Below, piece after piece: positions 49,140-57,818 of a DNA stretch of 64,000 nt. The stretch comes from Gemmatimonadota bacterium (GTDB lineage Bacteria > Gemmatimonadota > Gemmatimonadetes > Longimicrobiales > Gaopeijiaceae): positions 62,001-126,000 of the forward strand of contig JADFSR010000003.1 in assembly GCA_022560615.1 (NCBI GenBank), given 5' to 3'. Position 1 is the first letter of the stretch. Each line of letters begins with the position of its first letter. The position numbers were made by a program, and so were the translations under genes. The notes beneath the pieces were generated by a model that ran no database searches, was not told the origin of the DNA, and saw only the letters and a program-made list of their open reading frames with translations.

Positions 49140-50366
49140 GTGAGCACGACGATGACTGCAGCTACCGTGACGAAGACCGGTGCTTTCCTGAGCGAAGTAG
49201 ACCGGTTCAGCGCGCACAATTATCATCCTCTCCCGGTCGTTCTGGAGCGAGGGGAGGGGTCGTGGGTCTGGGATGTCGAGGGCAATCGCTACCTGGACAT
49301 GCTCAGCGCGTACTCAGCGCTCAACCAGGGCCACCGCCACCCGGACATCATCGCCGCTGCCACCGAACAGCTCGGCAGGCTCACGCTCACGTCGCGAGCG
49401 TTCCACAATGACGTGATGGGTCCGTTCCTGAGGGCTCTGTGCGATGCCACAGGATTCGAAAAGGCGCTTCCCATGAACACGGGCGCCGAGGCCGTCGAGA
49501 CCGCGATCAAGATGGTCCGCAAGTGGGGCTACAAGGTGAAGGGTGTGCCCGAGGGCAAGGCCGAGATCATCGTCTGCGAGAACAACTTCCACGGGCGCAC
49601 GACGACCATTGTCGGCTTCTCGTCCGAGGCGCAGTACAAGGATGGCTTCGGGCCGTTCACACCGGGCTTCGTAGAGATCGCGTATGGAGATGCCGACGCA
49701 CTCGCCGCCGTGATCAACGAGAACACCGTGGGCTTCCTAGTCGAGCCTCTGCAGGGCGAGGGCGGAGTCGTCGTGCCGCCGGAGGGCTACCTGGCGAAGG
49801 CTCGCGAGCTGTGCACCGCGCACAACGTCGCGTTCATGGCGGACGAGATTCAGACGGGCCTCGGACGGACCGGCCGCATGTTCTGCTGCGACTGGGAAGG
49901 TGTGCGCCCCGACGTGCTCATCGTCGGCAAGGCTCTCGGAGGAGGCGTGTATCCGGTCTCTGCAGCGATCGCCGACTCGGAGTTCATGGATGTCTACACG
50001 CCCGGCGATCACGGCTCGACGTTCGGAGGCAACCCGCTCGGCGCCGCCGTCGGTCTAGCCTCGCTCAAGGTCGTGCGCGATGAGAAACTCTCCGAACGTT
50101 CGGACGAGCTGGGCAGTTGGTTCATGGCTCAGCTGCGCGAGCTCGACTCTCCGCACGTGGAAGAGGTTCGCGGTCAGGGGCTCATGGTCGGTGTCGTGAT
50201 CAAGGAGTCGAGCGGCACCGCGCGCCCCTTCTGCGAGGCGCTGCACGCACGCGGTATCCTCGCGAAGGAGACGCACCATCAGGTGATCCGCTTCGCGCCC
50301 CCGCTGACGATCTCGAAGGAGGACCTCGAGTTCGCGCTCGAGCAAGCGCGCGAGGTGCTGACCTAG
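49140..50366 (+). CDS. rocD: Ornithine aminotransferase
   Basis: The 408-residue protein starts at GTG 49140 (ATG 49152 is an alternative). It is a class III PLP transaminase: 'YLDMLSAYSALNQGHRHPD', 'MNTGAEAVETAIKMVRKWGY', 'NNFHGRTTTIVGFS', 'VEPLQGEGGVVVP', 'ADEIQTGLGRTGRM', and the PLP lysine in 'VGKALGGGVYPVSA'. The S-A-Y-S-A-x-N-Q-G-H motif is characteristic of ornithine-oxo-acid transaminases. It interconverts ornithine and glutamate semialdehyde, linking arginine and proline metabolism. It could work with agmatinase at 16467 in arginine breakdown, though they are far apart. Confidence 0.93.
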   Translation: MSTTMTAATVTKTGAFLSEVDRFSAHNYHPLPVVLERGEGSWVWDVEGNRYLDMLSAYSALNQGHRHPDIIAAATEQLGRLTLTSRAFHNDVMGPFLRALCDATGFEKALPMNTGAEAVETAIKMVRKWGYKVKGVPEGKAEIIVCENNFHGRTTTIVGFSSEAQYKDGFGPFTPGFVEIAYGDADALAAVINENTVGFLVEPLQGEGGVVVPPEGYLAKARELCTAHNVAFMADEIQTGLGRTGRMFCCDWEGVRPDVLIVGKALGGGVYPVSAAIADSEFMDVYTPGDHGSTFGGNPLGAAVGLASLKVVRDEKLSERSDELGSWFMAQLRELDSPHVEEVRGQGLMVGVVIKESSGTARPFCEALHARGILAKETHHQVIRFAPPLTISKEDLEFALEQAREVLT

Positions 50367-50367
50367 C

Positions 50368-50652
50368 TCACCACTCGATCGTGCCCTGCTTGCTGGTGTC
50401 GATCTCCTTGCCGTCCCCGTCACCCAACAGCACCTGCTCGATCTGCTCGTAGAGGAACTCACGCGCCTTCCGGTCTCGCGGGTCAAGGCCGTAGTGATTG
50501 ATCAGCAGCGTCTGATGCTGTAGCCAATCCTGCCAACACGACGTGCAGATTTCGGCGAGGATCCGTGCCCCGACCTCGTTTCGGAACGGAGCCTTCTCCA
50601 ACATCGACGTGTCGTCTCCGCAGCGACGGCATTGGAACGTCTCGGCAGTCAT
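50368..50652 (-). CDS. YggX-like Fe(II)-trafficking protein with an added zinc-ribbon
   Basis: The 94-residue protein starts at ATG 50652. Residues 26-80 follow YggX ('FRNEVGARILAEICTSCWQD', 'WLQHQTLLINHYGLDPRDRK'). Unlike E. coli YggX, this one starts with 'FQCRRCGDDT' and has 'CTSC', so four cysteines could bind zinc or iron. YggX proteins protect Fe-S enzymes against oxidative damage. The gene converges on rocD, one base after its stop, and diverges from fabH. Confidence 0.8.
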   Translation of the reverse strand: MTAETFQCRRCGDDTSMLEKAPFRNEVGARILAEICTSCWQDWLQHQTLLINHYGLDPRDRKAREFLYEQIEQVLLGDGDGKEIDTSKQGTIEW

Positions 50653-50750
50653 CCCCTATCTTTCCTCGTGTCGGCGTGACTCTGGATCCGGAGTACCCGT
50701 GCGCGCCGGACCCGATCCCCCATCCGTCATGCCGTCGCCCTGGAGTCAAC

Positions 50751-51746
50751 GTGCCACGCACAGCTTTCGCTGGAACCGGTTTCTACGTCCCGGACCGCGT
50801 CGTCAAGAACGAAGAACTCACGCAGTACATGGATACCTCAACCGAGTGGATCATCGAGCGCACCGGGATCGAGGAACGCCGTTGGGTGTCCGAGGGAATG
50901 ACCGGTGCCGAGATGGCGCGCCGGGCGAGTGAGATGGCGCTCTCCGCAGCCGACATCGACCGAAGCGAAATCGACGCGATCGTACTTGGCACGCTCAGCC
51001 CGGACGTGTTCTTCCCGGGTACTGGTGTCTTCTTGCAACGGGACCTCGGGCTGGAAGGTGTTCCAGCGCTCGACGTGCGCGCCCAGTGTTCCGGTTTCGT
51101 CTACGGGCTCTCTGTCGCGGACGCGTGGATAAAGTCGGGTCAGTACCGGACCATCCTCCTGGTCGGGGTCGAGATCCACTCGACGGGCATCGACCTCTCG
51201 ACCCGTGGCCGTGACCTCGCGGTCCTTTTCGGAGACGGCGCCGGCGCCGTGGTGCTCACCGCCACGGACGAGGAGGGTCGCGGGGTTCTGTCGACACACC
51301 TCCACGCCGACGGACACCACGCCGAGATGCTCTGGACCGAGGCCGCGGGGTCCAAGAACCACCCACGGATCTCTGCCGAAGACATCGCCGCTGGACGCCA
51401 CTACCCTCGCATGGAGGGTAGAGAGGTCTTCAAGCACGCCGTGAAGCGCATGCCAGAGGTCGTCGAGGAGGCGTTGGTGGCGAACAACCTCACCGCGGGC
51501 GATATCGATCTTCTCATTCCCCACCAGGCGAATCTCCGCATTTCGCAGATGGTCCAGAGAAGGTTGGGTCTCGAGGATGATAAGGTCGTGAACAACATCC
51601 AACGGTACGGGAATACGACTGCTGCGACGATCCCGATCGCCCTCGCTGAAGCGGTCCGGGACGAGCGTCTGGAGAGGGGCGACTTGCTCTGTCTGGTCGC
51701 CTTCGGCTCCGGTCTCACGTGGGGTTCTGCCCTCGTGCGGTGGTAG
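50751..51746 (+). CDS. fabH: 3-oxoacyl-ACP synthase III (KAS III) family enzyme
   Basis: I use GTG 50751 (M-P-R-T-A-F-A-G-T-G), giving 331 residues, the normal length. The catalytic triad is C113 in 'VRAQCSGFVYGL', His in 'LIPHQANLRI' and Asn in 'QRYGNTTAATIP'. It condenses malonyl-ACP with a short acyl-CoA to start fatty acid synthesis; a role in a special pathway is possible because no other fab gene is near. It is divergently transcribed from the YggX-like gene, with a 98-bp shared promoter region. Confidence 0.92.
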   Translation: MPRTAFAGTGFYVPDRVVKNEELTQYMDTSTEWIIERTGIEERRWVSEGMTGAEMARRASEMALSAADIDRSEIDAIVLGTLSPDVFFPGTGVFLQRDLGLEGVPALDVRAQCSGFVYGLSVADAWIKSGQYRTILLVGVEIHSTGIDLSTRGRDLAVLFGDGAGAVVLTATDEEGRGVLSTHLHADGHHAEMLWTEAAGSKNHPRISAEDIAAGRHYPRMEGREVFKHAVKRMPEVVEEALVANNLTAGDIDLLIPHQANLRISQMVQRRLGLEDDKVVNNIQRYGNTTAATIPIALAEAVRDERLERGDLLCLVAFGSGLTWGSALVRW

Positions 51747-51786
51747 TTAACTTGATAGGCTACCATTCGCACGCAGGAAGGCGGGT

Positions 51787-52170
51787 ATGGCCCTCACGAA
51801 AAAACGGCTCGCGCATCTCGAGAAGCGGCTCCTCGATGAGAGGGCTCGCGCGCTGAAGGCGCTCGGACTTTTCGATGAGATGGCGAAGGTGGATCGTGAG
51901 TCCGGCGACTCGGACTTGGCTGTGTACACGGATCATATGGCGGACCAGGGCACGGAGGCGCAGGAGCGCGAGAAAGCGGCTGTCTTCGCGACCAAGGAGG
52001 GTCGGTATCTCTACCGCGTAGAAGAGGCGCTGCGCAGGTTGTACAACGACCCGAAGACTTTCGGCAACTGCCACACGTGTGGCGCAGATATCGGCTTCAA
52101 GCGGCTCGATGCGCTGCCGCATGCGCGCTACTGCATCGACTGCAAGCGGAAGGAAGAGGCGGTGGTTTAG
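51787..52170 (+). CDS. DksA/TraR-type C4 zinc-finger protein
   Basis: The 127-residue protein starts at ATG 51787, preceded by aggaaggcggg. It has a coiled-coil N-terminal half ('KKRLAHLEKRLLDERARALK') with acidic residues at the turn, 'HMADQGTEAQEREK', and the zinc finger 'GNCHTCGADIGFKRLDALPH' followed by 'CIDCK'. Such proteins bind the RNA polymerase secondary channel and adjust transcription with ppGpp. It follows fabH by 40 bases. Confidence 0.93.
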   Translation: MALTKKRLAHLEKRLLDERARALKALGLFDEMAKVDRESGDSDLAVYTDHMADQGTEAQEREKAAVFATKEGRYLYRVEEALRRLYNDPKTFGNCHTCGADIGFKRLDALPHARYCIDCKRKEEAVV

Positions 52171-52180
52171 GCGACCACTT

Positions 52181-53326
52181 TTACTGACTCCCAATCACGG
52201 CGAGTAGCTGGTCTCCCAGAACGTCCATCCGCCATCGACGCATACCGGGCATCGCCGCGAGAGCTTCGCTGCTCGTCGGGGCTCCGAGGGCGACCTCGAG
52301 CAGTACCGTGTTCGCGAGCAGCGTCCCCCGCGCCAGCCCGAGCTCGTCCGCCTTCTGGTTCCGCACGTCCTTGAGCCTCTCGGCGAGTTGCTCGACCTCG
52401 GGGGGCGGGCGCCCTGGCCCGCCGCCCTTCTTGCGCGGGTACGGTTGGAGCTCGGTTTCCGGCATGTCCACGACGGCTCGAAGCCGCCTCACGAGTTGAT
52501 GACCCTCCGCTTTGGCGAGGCCCCGAGGGAATCCCTTGATGGACGTGAGTTCCTCGGGCCGTCGCGGACGCATGGCGACTACATCGATCAGTGGTCCGTC
52601 GCCCACGATCCGGAAGGGCGCCTTGTCGCGTTCCCGTGCCAGCTCGTCCCGCCAGTTCAACGCCACCCTCAAGGCCGTGATCTGCCGGCGCGAGAGATCG
52701 CGGGCCCCCTTCACTCGCGTCACCGGATCCCTCGGTTCTGCGTTCTCCTCGGGCACCTTCGCGGACTCCTCGAGCGCGCGGCACTCCTCCTCCACCCAAG
52801 CGGAGCGGCCGGCTCCGGCGAGTTCCTCTCCCAACTGGTCCCGGAGGCCGATGAGATGGCCGGTGTCGGCCGCGGCGTAGTCGAGCATGCCATCTGTGAG
52901 CGGGCGCTCCGCCCAGTCCGCACGCTGGTACTTTTTGCTGAGCTTCACGCCGAAGCGATCTTCCAGCAGCGAAGCCAAGCCGAGTGATTCGAGTCCCAGG
53001 AGCGACGCCGCGATCTGTGTATCGAAGAGCCCGTGCAGTTCGATGCCGAGGTCGCGGTGAAGGAGCCGCAGGTCGAAGTCAGCGCCGTGCATGATGACCT
53101 CCCGCTGCGGGTCTTCCAGCGTCTCGCGCAAGAGATCCGAGGGGTCGAACGCAAGCGGATCGACCACGTATGTCGCAGCGGCGGTCGAGACCTGAACGAG
53201 GCAGAGCCGGTCTGAATAGCGATGGAAGCCAGCCGCCTCGCAGTCGAGCGCGATACTCCCCCCCGATCTCAGATCGTCCGCGAGGCGGTTGGCGTCGCTG
53301 TCGCTTTCGATATGGATGTAGCTCAT
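52181..53326 (-). CDS. rnd: Ribonuclease D
   Basis: I start at ATG 53326 (M-S-Y-I-H-I-E-S-D), giving 381 residues. The DEDDy exonuclease residues are in 'IALDCEAAGFHRYSDRLCLV' (D-x-E), 'VIMHGADFDLRLLHRD' and 'MLDYAAADTGHLIGL' (Y-x3-D). Two HRDC-type domains follow (about 205-290 and 300-380). It trims the 3' ends of tRNA and other small RNAs. It converges on the DksA-type gene after 10 bases and diverges from pyk. Confidence 0.93.
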   Translation of the reverse strand: MSYIHIESDSDANRLADDLRSGGSIALDCEAAGFHRYSDRLCLVQVSTAAATYVVDPLAFDPSDLLRETLEDPQREVIMHGADFDLRLLHRDLGIELHGLFDTQIAASLLGLESLGLASLLEDRFGVKLSKKYQRADWAERPLTDGMLDYAAADTGHLIGLRDQLGEELAGAGRSAWVEEECRALEESAKVPEENAEPRDPVTRVKGARDLSRRQITALRVALNWRDELARERDKAPFRIVGDGPLIDVVAMRPRRPEELTSIKGFPRGLAKAEGHQLVRRLRAVVDMPETELQPYPRKKGGGPGRPPPEVEQLAERLKDVRNQKADELGLARGTLLANTVLLEVALGAPTSSEALAAMPGMRRWRMDVLGDQLLAVIGSQ

Positions 53327-53491
53327 GCGCCTGAAGCATCCCGACGTGACAATGAAAACGAGCGGCGCGAAAAAGAAGCGGCGCCGGCCGTCGGGCGCCA
53401 CCCCCGGGTGTTGCCCCCCCTCCGGGTGGAGACCACAATTCGTGGACCCGCCGCCGGCGGGACGGCTCCGCCCTTTTCCTGGTAGCGATTC

Positions 53492-54910
53492 ATGCTCCGT
53501 ACCAAGGTGGTCTGCACCCTGGGCCCCGCGAGCTCCTCACCCGAGATGATCCTCGAAATGGTGAAACGGGGCATGGATCTCGCGCGCCTGAACATGTCGC
53601 ACGGGAGTCGCGACGATCATCGGGCGTCGATAGCCGCAGTGCGTGCGGCTTCCGGGGAAGTAGGACGTCCAGTCGGCGTCATGGTCGATCTCTCGGGTCC
53701 GAAGATCCGTGTGGGCGAACTCGAAGCTCCGTTACAGCTCGAGGCCGGCCAGACCGTGGTGATGGCTCCGGAGAAGAGCGCCACCGGGAGAGAAATCCCG
53801 ACGACGTATGCGCCACTCGCTGAGGAGATCGAGCCGGGGGACCAAGTACTGCTCGACGACGGTCTGCTGGAACTCCGTTGCACTGCCACGGAGGGTGATC
53901 GCACCAGGCTGGAGGTGGTTCGAGGGGGGCTGCTCAAGCCCCGCAAGGGTATCAACCTGCCGTTGGTCAACCTGCGTACCCCATCCCTTACCGAGAAGGA
54001 CCTCTCTGACCTGGACTTCGCCCTCGAAGAGGGTGTCGAGTACATCGCGCTCTCGTTCGTACGGTGCGCCGAGGACGTCGTCGACCTCAAGCGTCGAGTG
54101 GGGAACCGGGCGTTGGTCGTGGCGAAGATCGAGAAAGTCCAGGCGTTGCGCGCGATCGAGGAGATCCTGCCCGAGACGGACGCCGTGATGGTTGCCCGGG
54201 GGGATCTCGGGGTGGAGCTCCCTTTCGAGCGCGTGCCGCTCGCGCAAAAACGCATCATCCAACTCTCAAACTTCTACGGTCGGCCGGTCATCACCGCGAC
54301 GCAGATGCTCGAGTCGATGATCGAACATGCCCGTCCCACGCGCGCGGAGGTTTCCGACGTCGCGAACGCGATTCTCGATGGAACCGATGCGGTCATGCTG
54401 TCCGGCGAGACCGCCGTGGGGAAGTTCCCGCTGAACGCTCTTGAGGCGATCGTGAAGATCGGTACCGAGATCGAGCGCAGCGGGTTCCTGGAGCGTGGAC
54501 CACGTTACCTGACTCATCCCGGGCTGCGCTCGCGCGGCGGCGCCTCACCACGCGAGCACGCCGTCGCGGCCGCGACCGTGGATGCGGTTCGCCGGGTCAA
54601 TGCTCCCGCGATCATCGTGCTCACGAAGTCGGGCTTTTCGGCCCGCCTCGTCACGTCGTACCGGCCGACGGTGCCGGTCTTCGCTGTCACGCCTGACGCG
54701 CACACGTATCGCCAATTGGCCGCAGTGTGGGGGGTCCGCCCCGTGCTGGCCGAGCGACTCGAGATGAGCTACGAGCGCCAGGCGGAGTTCGGACGGCAAT
54801 GCGTGCTGGACGCCGGTGTCGGTGAACCGGGCGCGTCCGTCGCGGTCACCGCCGGCTTCCCGTTCCATGAGTCCGGATCGACGAACACGATGCGCCTCGA
54901 GCGCCTCTAG
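53492..54910 (+). CDS. pyk: Pyruvate kinase
   Basis: The 472-residue protein starts at ATG 53492. Typical blocks are 'VVCTLGPASSSPEMILEMV', 'DLARLNMSHGSRDDH', 'VMVDLSGPKIRVGE', 'VVAKIEKVQALRAIEEIL', 'DAVMVARGDLGVELPFERVP' and 'DAVMLSGETAVGKFP'. It converts phosphoenolpyruvate and ADP to pyruvate and ATP. It is the first gene of a long plus-strand run and must have its promoter in the GC-rich 53402-53491 interval, where I see palindromes (ccgccggcgg at 53452-53461) but no clear -35/-10. Confidence 0.95.
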   Translation: MLRTKVVCTLGPASSSPEMILEMVKRGMDLARLNMSHGSRDDHRASIAAVRAASGEVGRPVGVMVDLSGPKIRVGELEAPLQLEAGQTVVMAPEKSATGREIPTTYAPLAEEIEPGDQVLLDDGLLELRCTATEGDRTRLEVVRGGLLKPRKGINLPLVNLRTPSLTEKDLSDLDFALEEGVEYIALSFVRCAEDVVDLKRRVGNRALVVAKIEKVQALRAIEEILPETDAVMVARGDLGVELPFERVPLAQKRIIQLSNFYGRPVITATQMLESMIEHARPTRAEVSDVANAILDGTDAVMLSGETAVGKFPLNALEAIVKIGTEIERSGFLERGPRYLTHPGLRSRGGASPREHAVAAATVDAVRRVNAPAIIVLTKSGFSARLVTSYRPTVPVFAVTPDAHTYRQLAAVWGVRPVLAERLEMSYERQAEFGRQCVLDAGVGEPGASVAVTAGFPFHESGSTNTMRLERL

Positions 54911-54920
54911 AAGGCTGATC

Positions 54921-55700
54921 TTGAAGCTGACCTTTCTCGGTACCGGCACTTCTTTCGGCGTTCCGGTCGTGGGGTGCGACTGCAACGCCTGCACTTCAGA
55001 CGATGCTCGCGACCGACGCACACGCCACGGCGCGGTCGTCGACGTCGACGGACGGCGACTGCTCGTCGACACGCCGCCCGAGCTCCGTCTCCAACTGCTC
55101 GCATCCGGGATCTCCGATATCGAGGCCGTCTGGTTCACGCATATGCACGCCGACCATGTGCACGGCATCGACGACGTGCGGATCTTCACGGTTCGTGGCC
55201 GGGGTGACCTGCCCGCGTACGTGGCATCCGAGTACCGGCCGATGATCGCGCGGTACTTCAAATACATCTTCGACGACGCGTACGAACCGCCGACGGGCAG
55301 CTCGAAACCACGAGTCCAGCTCAAGGAGATCGAGGCGGGCCGGTCGGTTGAGATCATCGGTCAGGACTTCGTGCCCTTGAAGGTGCCTCACGGCTCGAGC
55401 TCGGTGTACGGCTTCCGCGTCGGTAGCCTCGGATACATCACGGACGGCAAGAGCCTCCCGCCCGAAACGCTTGCGGCTCTCGAGGGAGTCGATGTGCTGG
55501 TGCTGAACGCTCTCTGGTTCGGGCGTCCTCATCCGTCGCACTTCAATGTCGAAGAAGCGATCGAGGCCGCGCGGGAGGTCGGCGCGGCGAGGACGTACCT
55601 GACACACCTCACGCACAGGGTGACGCACGCGGAGCTTGAGGCGCGTCTACCCGACGGCGTGTTGCCGGCGTACGACGGTTTGACAGTGGAGATCGACTAG
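54921..55700 (+). CDS. Metallo-beta-lactamase-fold hydrolase (PhnP-like)
   Basis: The start is TTG 54921, six bases after agaagg, giving 259 residues; nothing upstream of it is compatible because pyk ends at 54910. It begins 'LTFLGTGTSFGVPVVGCDC' with a C-D-C-x-x-C metal-binding pair typical of PhnP, and has 'FTHMHADHVHGIDD' (H-x-H-x-D-H), 'KVPHGSS', 'YITDGKSLP' and 'HPSHFNVEEA'. PhnP enzymes hydrolyse cyclic phosphodiesters; others in this branch act on octanoyl or nucleotide substrates. It overlaps pgi by one base. Confidence 0.88.
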   Translation: MKLTFLGTGTSFGVPVVGCDCNACTSDDARDRRTRHGAVVDVDGRRLLVDTPPELRLQLLASGISDIEAVWFTHMHADHVHGIDDVRIFTVRGRGDLPAYVASEYRPMIARYFKYIFDDAYEPPTGSSKPRVQLKEIEAGRSVEIIGQDFVPLKVPHGSSSVYGFRVGSLGYITDGKSLPPETLAALEGVDVLVLNALWFGRPHPSHFNVEEAIEAAREVGAARTYLTHLTHRVTHAELEARLPDGVLPAYDGLTVEID

Positions 55701-57088
55701 TGGACGCGATCCGGCTCGACTATGGCAACTTCATGGCACCGCGCCTGCCCGGCGGTGTCGATCCGAGCACGCTGTCGGGTCGCCTGACGTTGGCGTTCGA
55801 GACGGCGCTCTCCGCACTTTCCGCTTGGCGCGAAGAAGGCGACCTGGGCTTCCTGGATCTTCCGTACGCGACCGATAGTGTCGCGCGGGTCACCGAACTG
55901 GCGGACGGGCTCGGCCAGTCGTTCGATGACATCGTGGTGCTCGGGATCGGTGGTTCGGGCCTCGGCGCCATCGCATTGCGCGACGCATTGCTGGGACCGT
56001 TCTGGAATCAGCGTTCGGCTGAGGAGCGTGACCACTTCCCCCGGCTTCACGTTCTGAGCAATCCGGACCCGCACACCTTCCGGCGCCTGATGAAGCAAAT
56101 CGACCCCGCTCGAGCGCTCTTCAACGTCGTCAGCAAGTCGGGCGCCACTGCAGAGACCATGGCTCAGTACCTGGTCGTGCGTGAGCTGCTCGACGGGCTC
56201 GTGGGACCGGACAATGCGCGGAGCCATTTCCTCTTCACGACGGATTCCACCAGCGGCGCACTGCGGCGGATCGGCGACGCCGAGGGGGTCGCGATGCTGC
56301 CCGTGCCGGACAACGTGGGCGGGCGCTTTTCGGTCCTCTCGCCGGTCGGACTTCTGCCTGCCGCGGTGTGCGGCGCCGACATCGGGGCGTTGCTCTCGGG
56401 AGCGGCCGAGATGGAGTCCCGGTGCCGCACGAACGCCCTGAGCTCGAACCCGGCCGGCATACTCGCGTGTTTGCTGCACCACGCGGACACGGGACAAGGT
56501 CGTCCGATCCATGTGATGATGCCGTACGCGGACCGGCTGCGCTCCACCGCGCTCTGGTTCCAACAGCTCTGGGCCGAGAGCCTGGGGAAGAGGACGACGC
56601 TTTCCGGAGAAGATAAGCCCACCGGCCCAACACCGCTCGCCGCGCTCGGTGCGACAGATCAGCATTCGTTACTCCAGTTGCTGATGGAGGGCCCCGCCGA
56701 CAAGGTCGTGCTGTTTGTCGCGGTCGACGATCCCGGAGCTTTCGTGCTCATCCCCCAGCGGCATTCCGAAATCGATGCGCTGTCGTACCTCGGCGGGCAC
56801 TCCCTCGGTGAGTTGCTGGCCGCGGAGCACACCGCGACGGCCGAGGCCCTGCGGCGTGCGGGGCGTCCGAATGCGACGATCCACTTGCCGGCCGTCAACG
56901 CCCACGCGCTCGGCCAACTCATCATGCTGTTGCAGATCGCCACCGTGCTCGCGGGTTCACTCTACGGCGTGGATCCGATGAACCAGCCTGGCGTCGAGCT
57001 CGGAAAACAGCTCACCTATGGGCTCATGGGGCGAACGGGCGTGCCGGCTCCCGAGATCGCCGAGGCCGACCCGCGTTGGGTGCTGTGA
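55700..57088 (+). CDS. pgi: Glucose-6-phosphate isomerase
   Basis: The 462-residue protein starts at GTG 55700, overlapping the previous stop (TAGTG). Motifs: 'VVLGIGGSGLGAIALRDALL', 'NVVSKSGATAETMAQYLVVR' (SIS domain, S-K-S-G-x-T-x-E-T), 'NVGGRFSVLSPVGLLPAAV' and 'QLWAESLGKR'. It matches the short bacterial isomerase or bifunctional phosphoglucose/phosphomannose isomerase branch. It interconverts glucose 6-phosphate and fructose 6-phosphate and fits with pyruvate kinase in the same run. The gap to ytxH is 109 bases. Confidence 0.92.
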   Translation: MDAIRLDYGNFMAPRLPGGVDPSTLSGRLTLAFETALSALSAWREEGDLGFLDLPYATDSVARVTELADGLGQSFDDIVVLGIGGSGLGAIALRDALLGPFWNQRSAEERDHFPRLHVLSNPDPHTFRRLMKQIDPARALFNVVSKSGATAETMAQYLVVRELLDGLVGPDNARSHFLFTTDSTSGALRRIGDAEGVAMLPVPDNVGGRFSVLSPVGLLPAAVCGADIGALLSGAAEMESRCRTNALSSNPAGILACLLHHADTGQGRPIHVMMPYADRLRSTALWFQQLWAESLGKRTTLSGEDKPTGPTPLAALGATDQHSLLQLLMEGPADKVVLFVAVDDPGAFVLIPQRHSEIDALSYLGGHSLGELLAAEHTATAEALRRAGRPNATIHLPAVNAHALGQLIMLLQIATVLAGSLYGVDPMNQPGVELGKQLTYGLMGRTGVPAPEIAEADPRWVL

Positions 57089-57197
57089 GCGCTTGCAACT
57101 CGTGGTCGGACTAGTAGATAGCTGGTGCCGGCGTCGTTAGATTCGAATCCAGAGTTGGGTTCACTTCGAGCCCGGCTGAGCGTGGTGGGAGGCAGGC

Positions 57198-57632
57198 ATG
57201 CGTGATCACGACGAGGTTCCCTACATCGTCATCGAAAGAGATGGCGGCAGCCAGGTCGGCTCCTTCGTCATAGGAGCGCTCGTGGGTGCGGGGTTGGCGT
57301 TGCTTTTCGCTCCCAAGTCGGGGGCGGAGACGCAGGAAGCGTTGAAGGAGCACGCGCGGCGTCTTCGCGGTACCGCCGAGGAGCGGATGCGCGAGGCCCA
57401 GAAACAGCTCGAGGAGCGGTTGGATGTCGCTCGAGAAGGCGTGCAAGAGCGGGTTGAGTCGGTCAAGAACGCGGTGGACGCCGGCCGTGAGGCGGCCCGC
57501 GAGGCGCGGGGCGAGCTCGAGAAGAAACTCGAGACGTCCAAGGCGGCGTATCGCGCGGGCGTCGACGCCGCTCGGGAAACCGTCGCAGCCGGTGCCGAGG
57601 GTGACGAAGACGCGGCGGAGGCAGGGGACTGA
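57198..57632 (+). CDS. YtxH-like membrane-anchored coiled-coil protein
   Basis: The 144-residue protein starts at ATG 57198 with gggaggc nearby. One glycine-rich membrane segment ('SFVIGALVGAGLALLFAP') ends in the Y-t-x-H family 'A-P-K-S-G-x-E-T' motif. The rest is a long charged amphipathic helix with repeats of E-A-R/K ('EERLDVAREGVQERVESVKN' style). YtxH proteins are general-stress envelope proteins of unknown action. A palindrome follows its stop by 17 bases. Confidence 0.82.
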   Translation: MRDHDEVPYIVIERDGGSQVGSFVIGALVGAGLALLFAPKSGAETQEALKEHARRLRGTAEERMREAQKQLEERLDVAREGVQERVESVKNAVDAGREAAREARGELEKKLETSKAAYRAGVDAARETVAAGAEGDEDAAEAGD

Positions 57633-57649
57633 CTCCCTCCCTTCGTGCC

Positions 57650-57735
57650 AGCAGCCCGTGGTGGCGCGTCTCTCTCTCCGCGAAAGGGCGCAAGCGCAAC
57701 ATCGCTCCGAGAGACCCGCGCCACCGCGGGCTGCT
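57650..57735. repeat. 86-bp palindrome related to the termini of repeat copy C
   Basis: The left arm agcagcccgtggtggcgcg (57650-57668) pairs with cgcgccaccgcgggctgct (57717-57735) with one change. The arms continue with tctctc/gagaga. The first 13 bases, agcagcccgtggt, are the same as the outermost bases of copy C (37127-37139) and are inverted at the other end in the same way. It lies 18 bases after the ytxH stop and may be that gene's transcript end, or a minimal member of the repeat family. Confidence 0.7.
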
Positions 57736-57818
57736 TGGCGGCGTCGAGTCGTCGTTCCGACGCCGCGGAGGGTGAGGACCCCCTCCGCGGCGCTTCGTCT
57801 TGGGGCGTGCACGGTCTC

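Noticed and set aside
53385-53480. A further copy of the structured repeat family before pyk
   Set aside because: The GC-rich palindromes (ccgccggcgg, gggtgttgcccccc) do not match any of the conserved blocks or ends of copies A-C.
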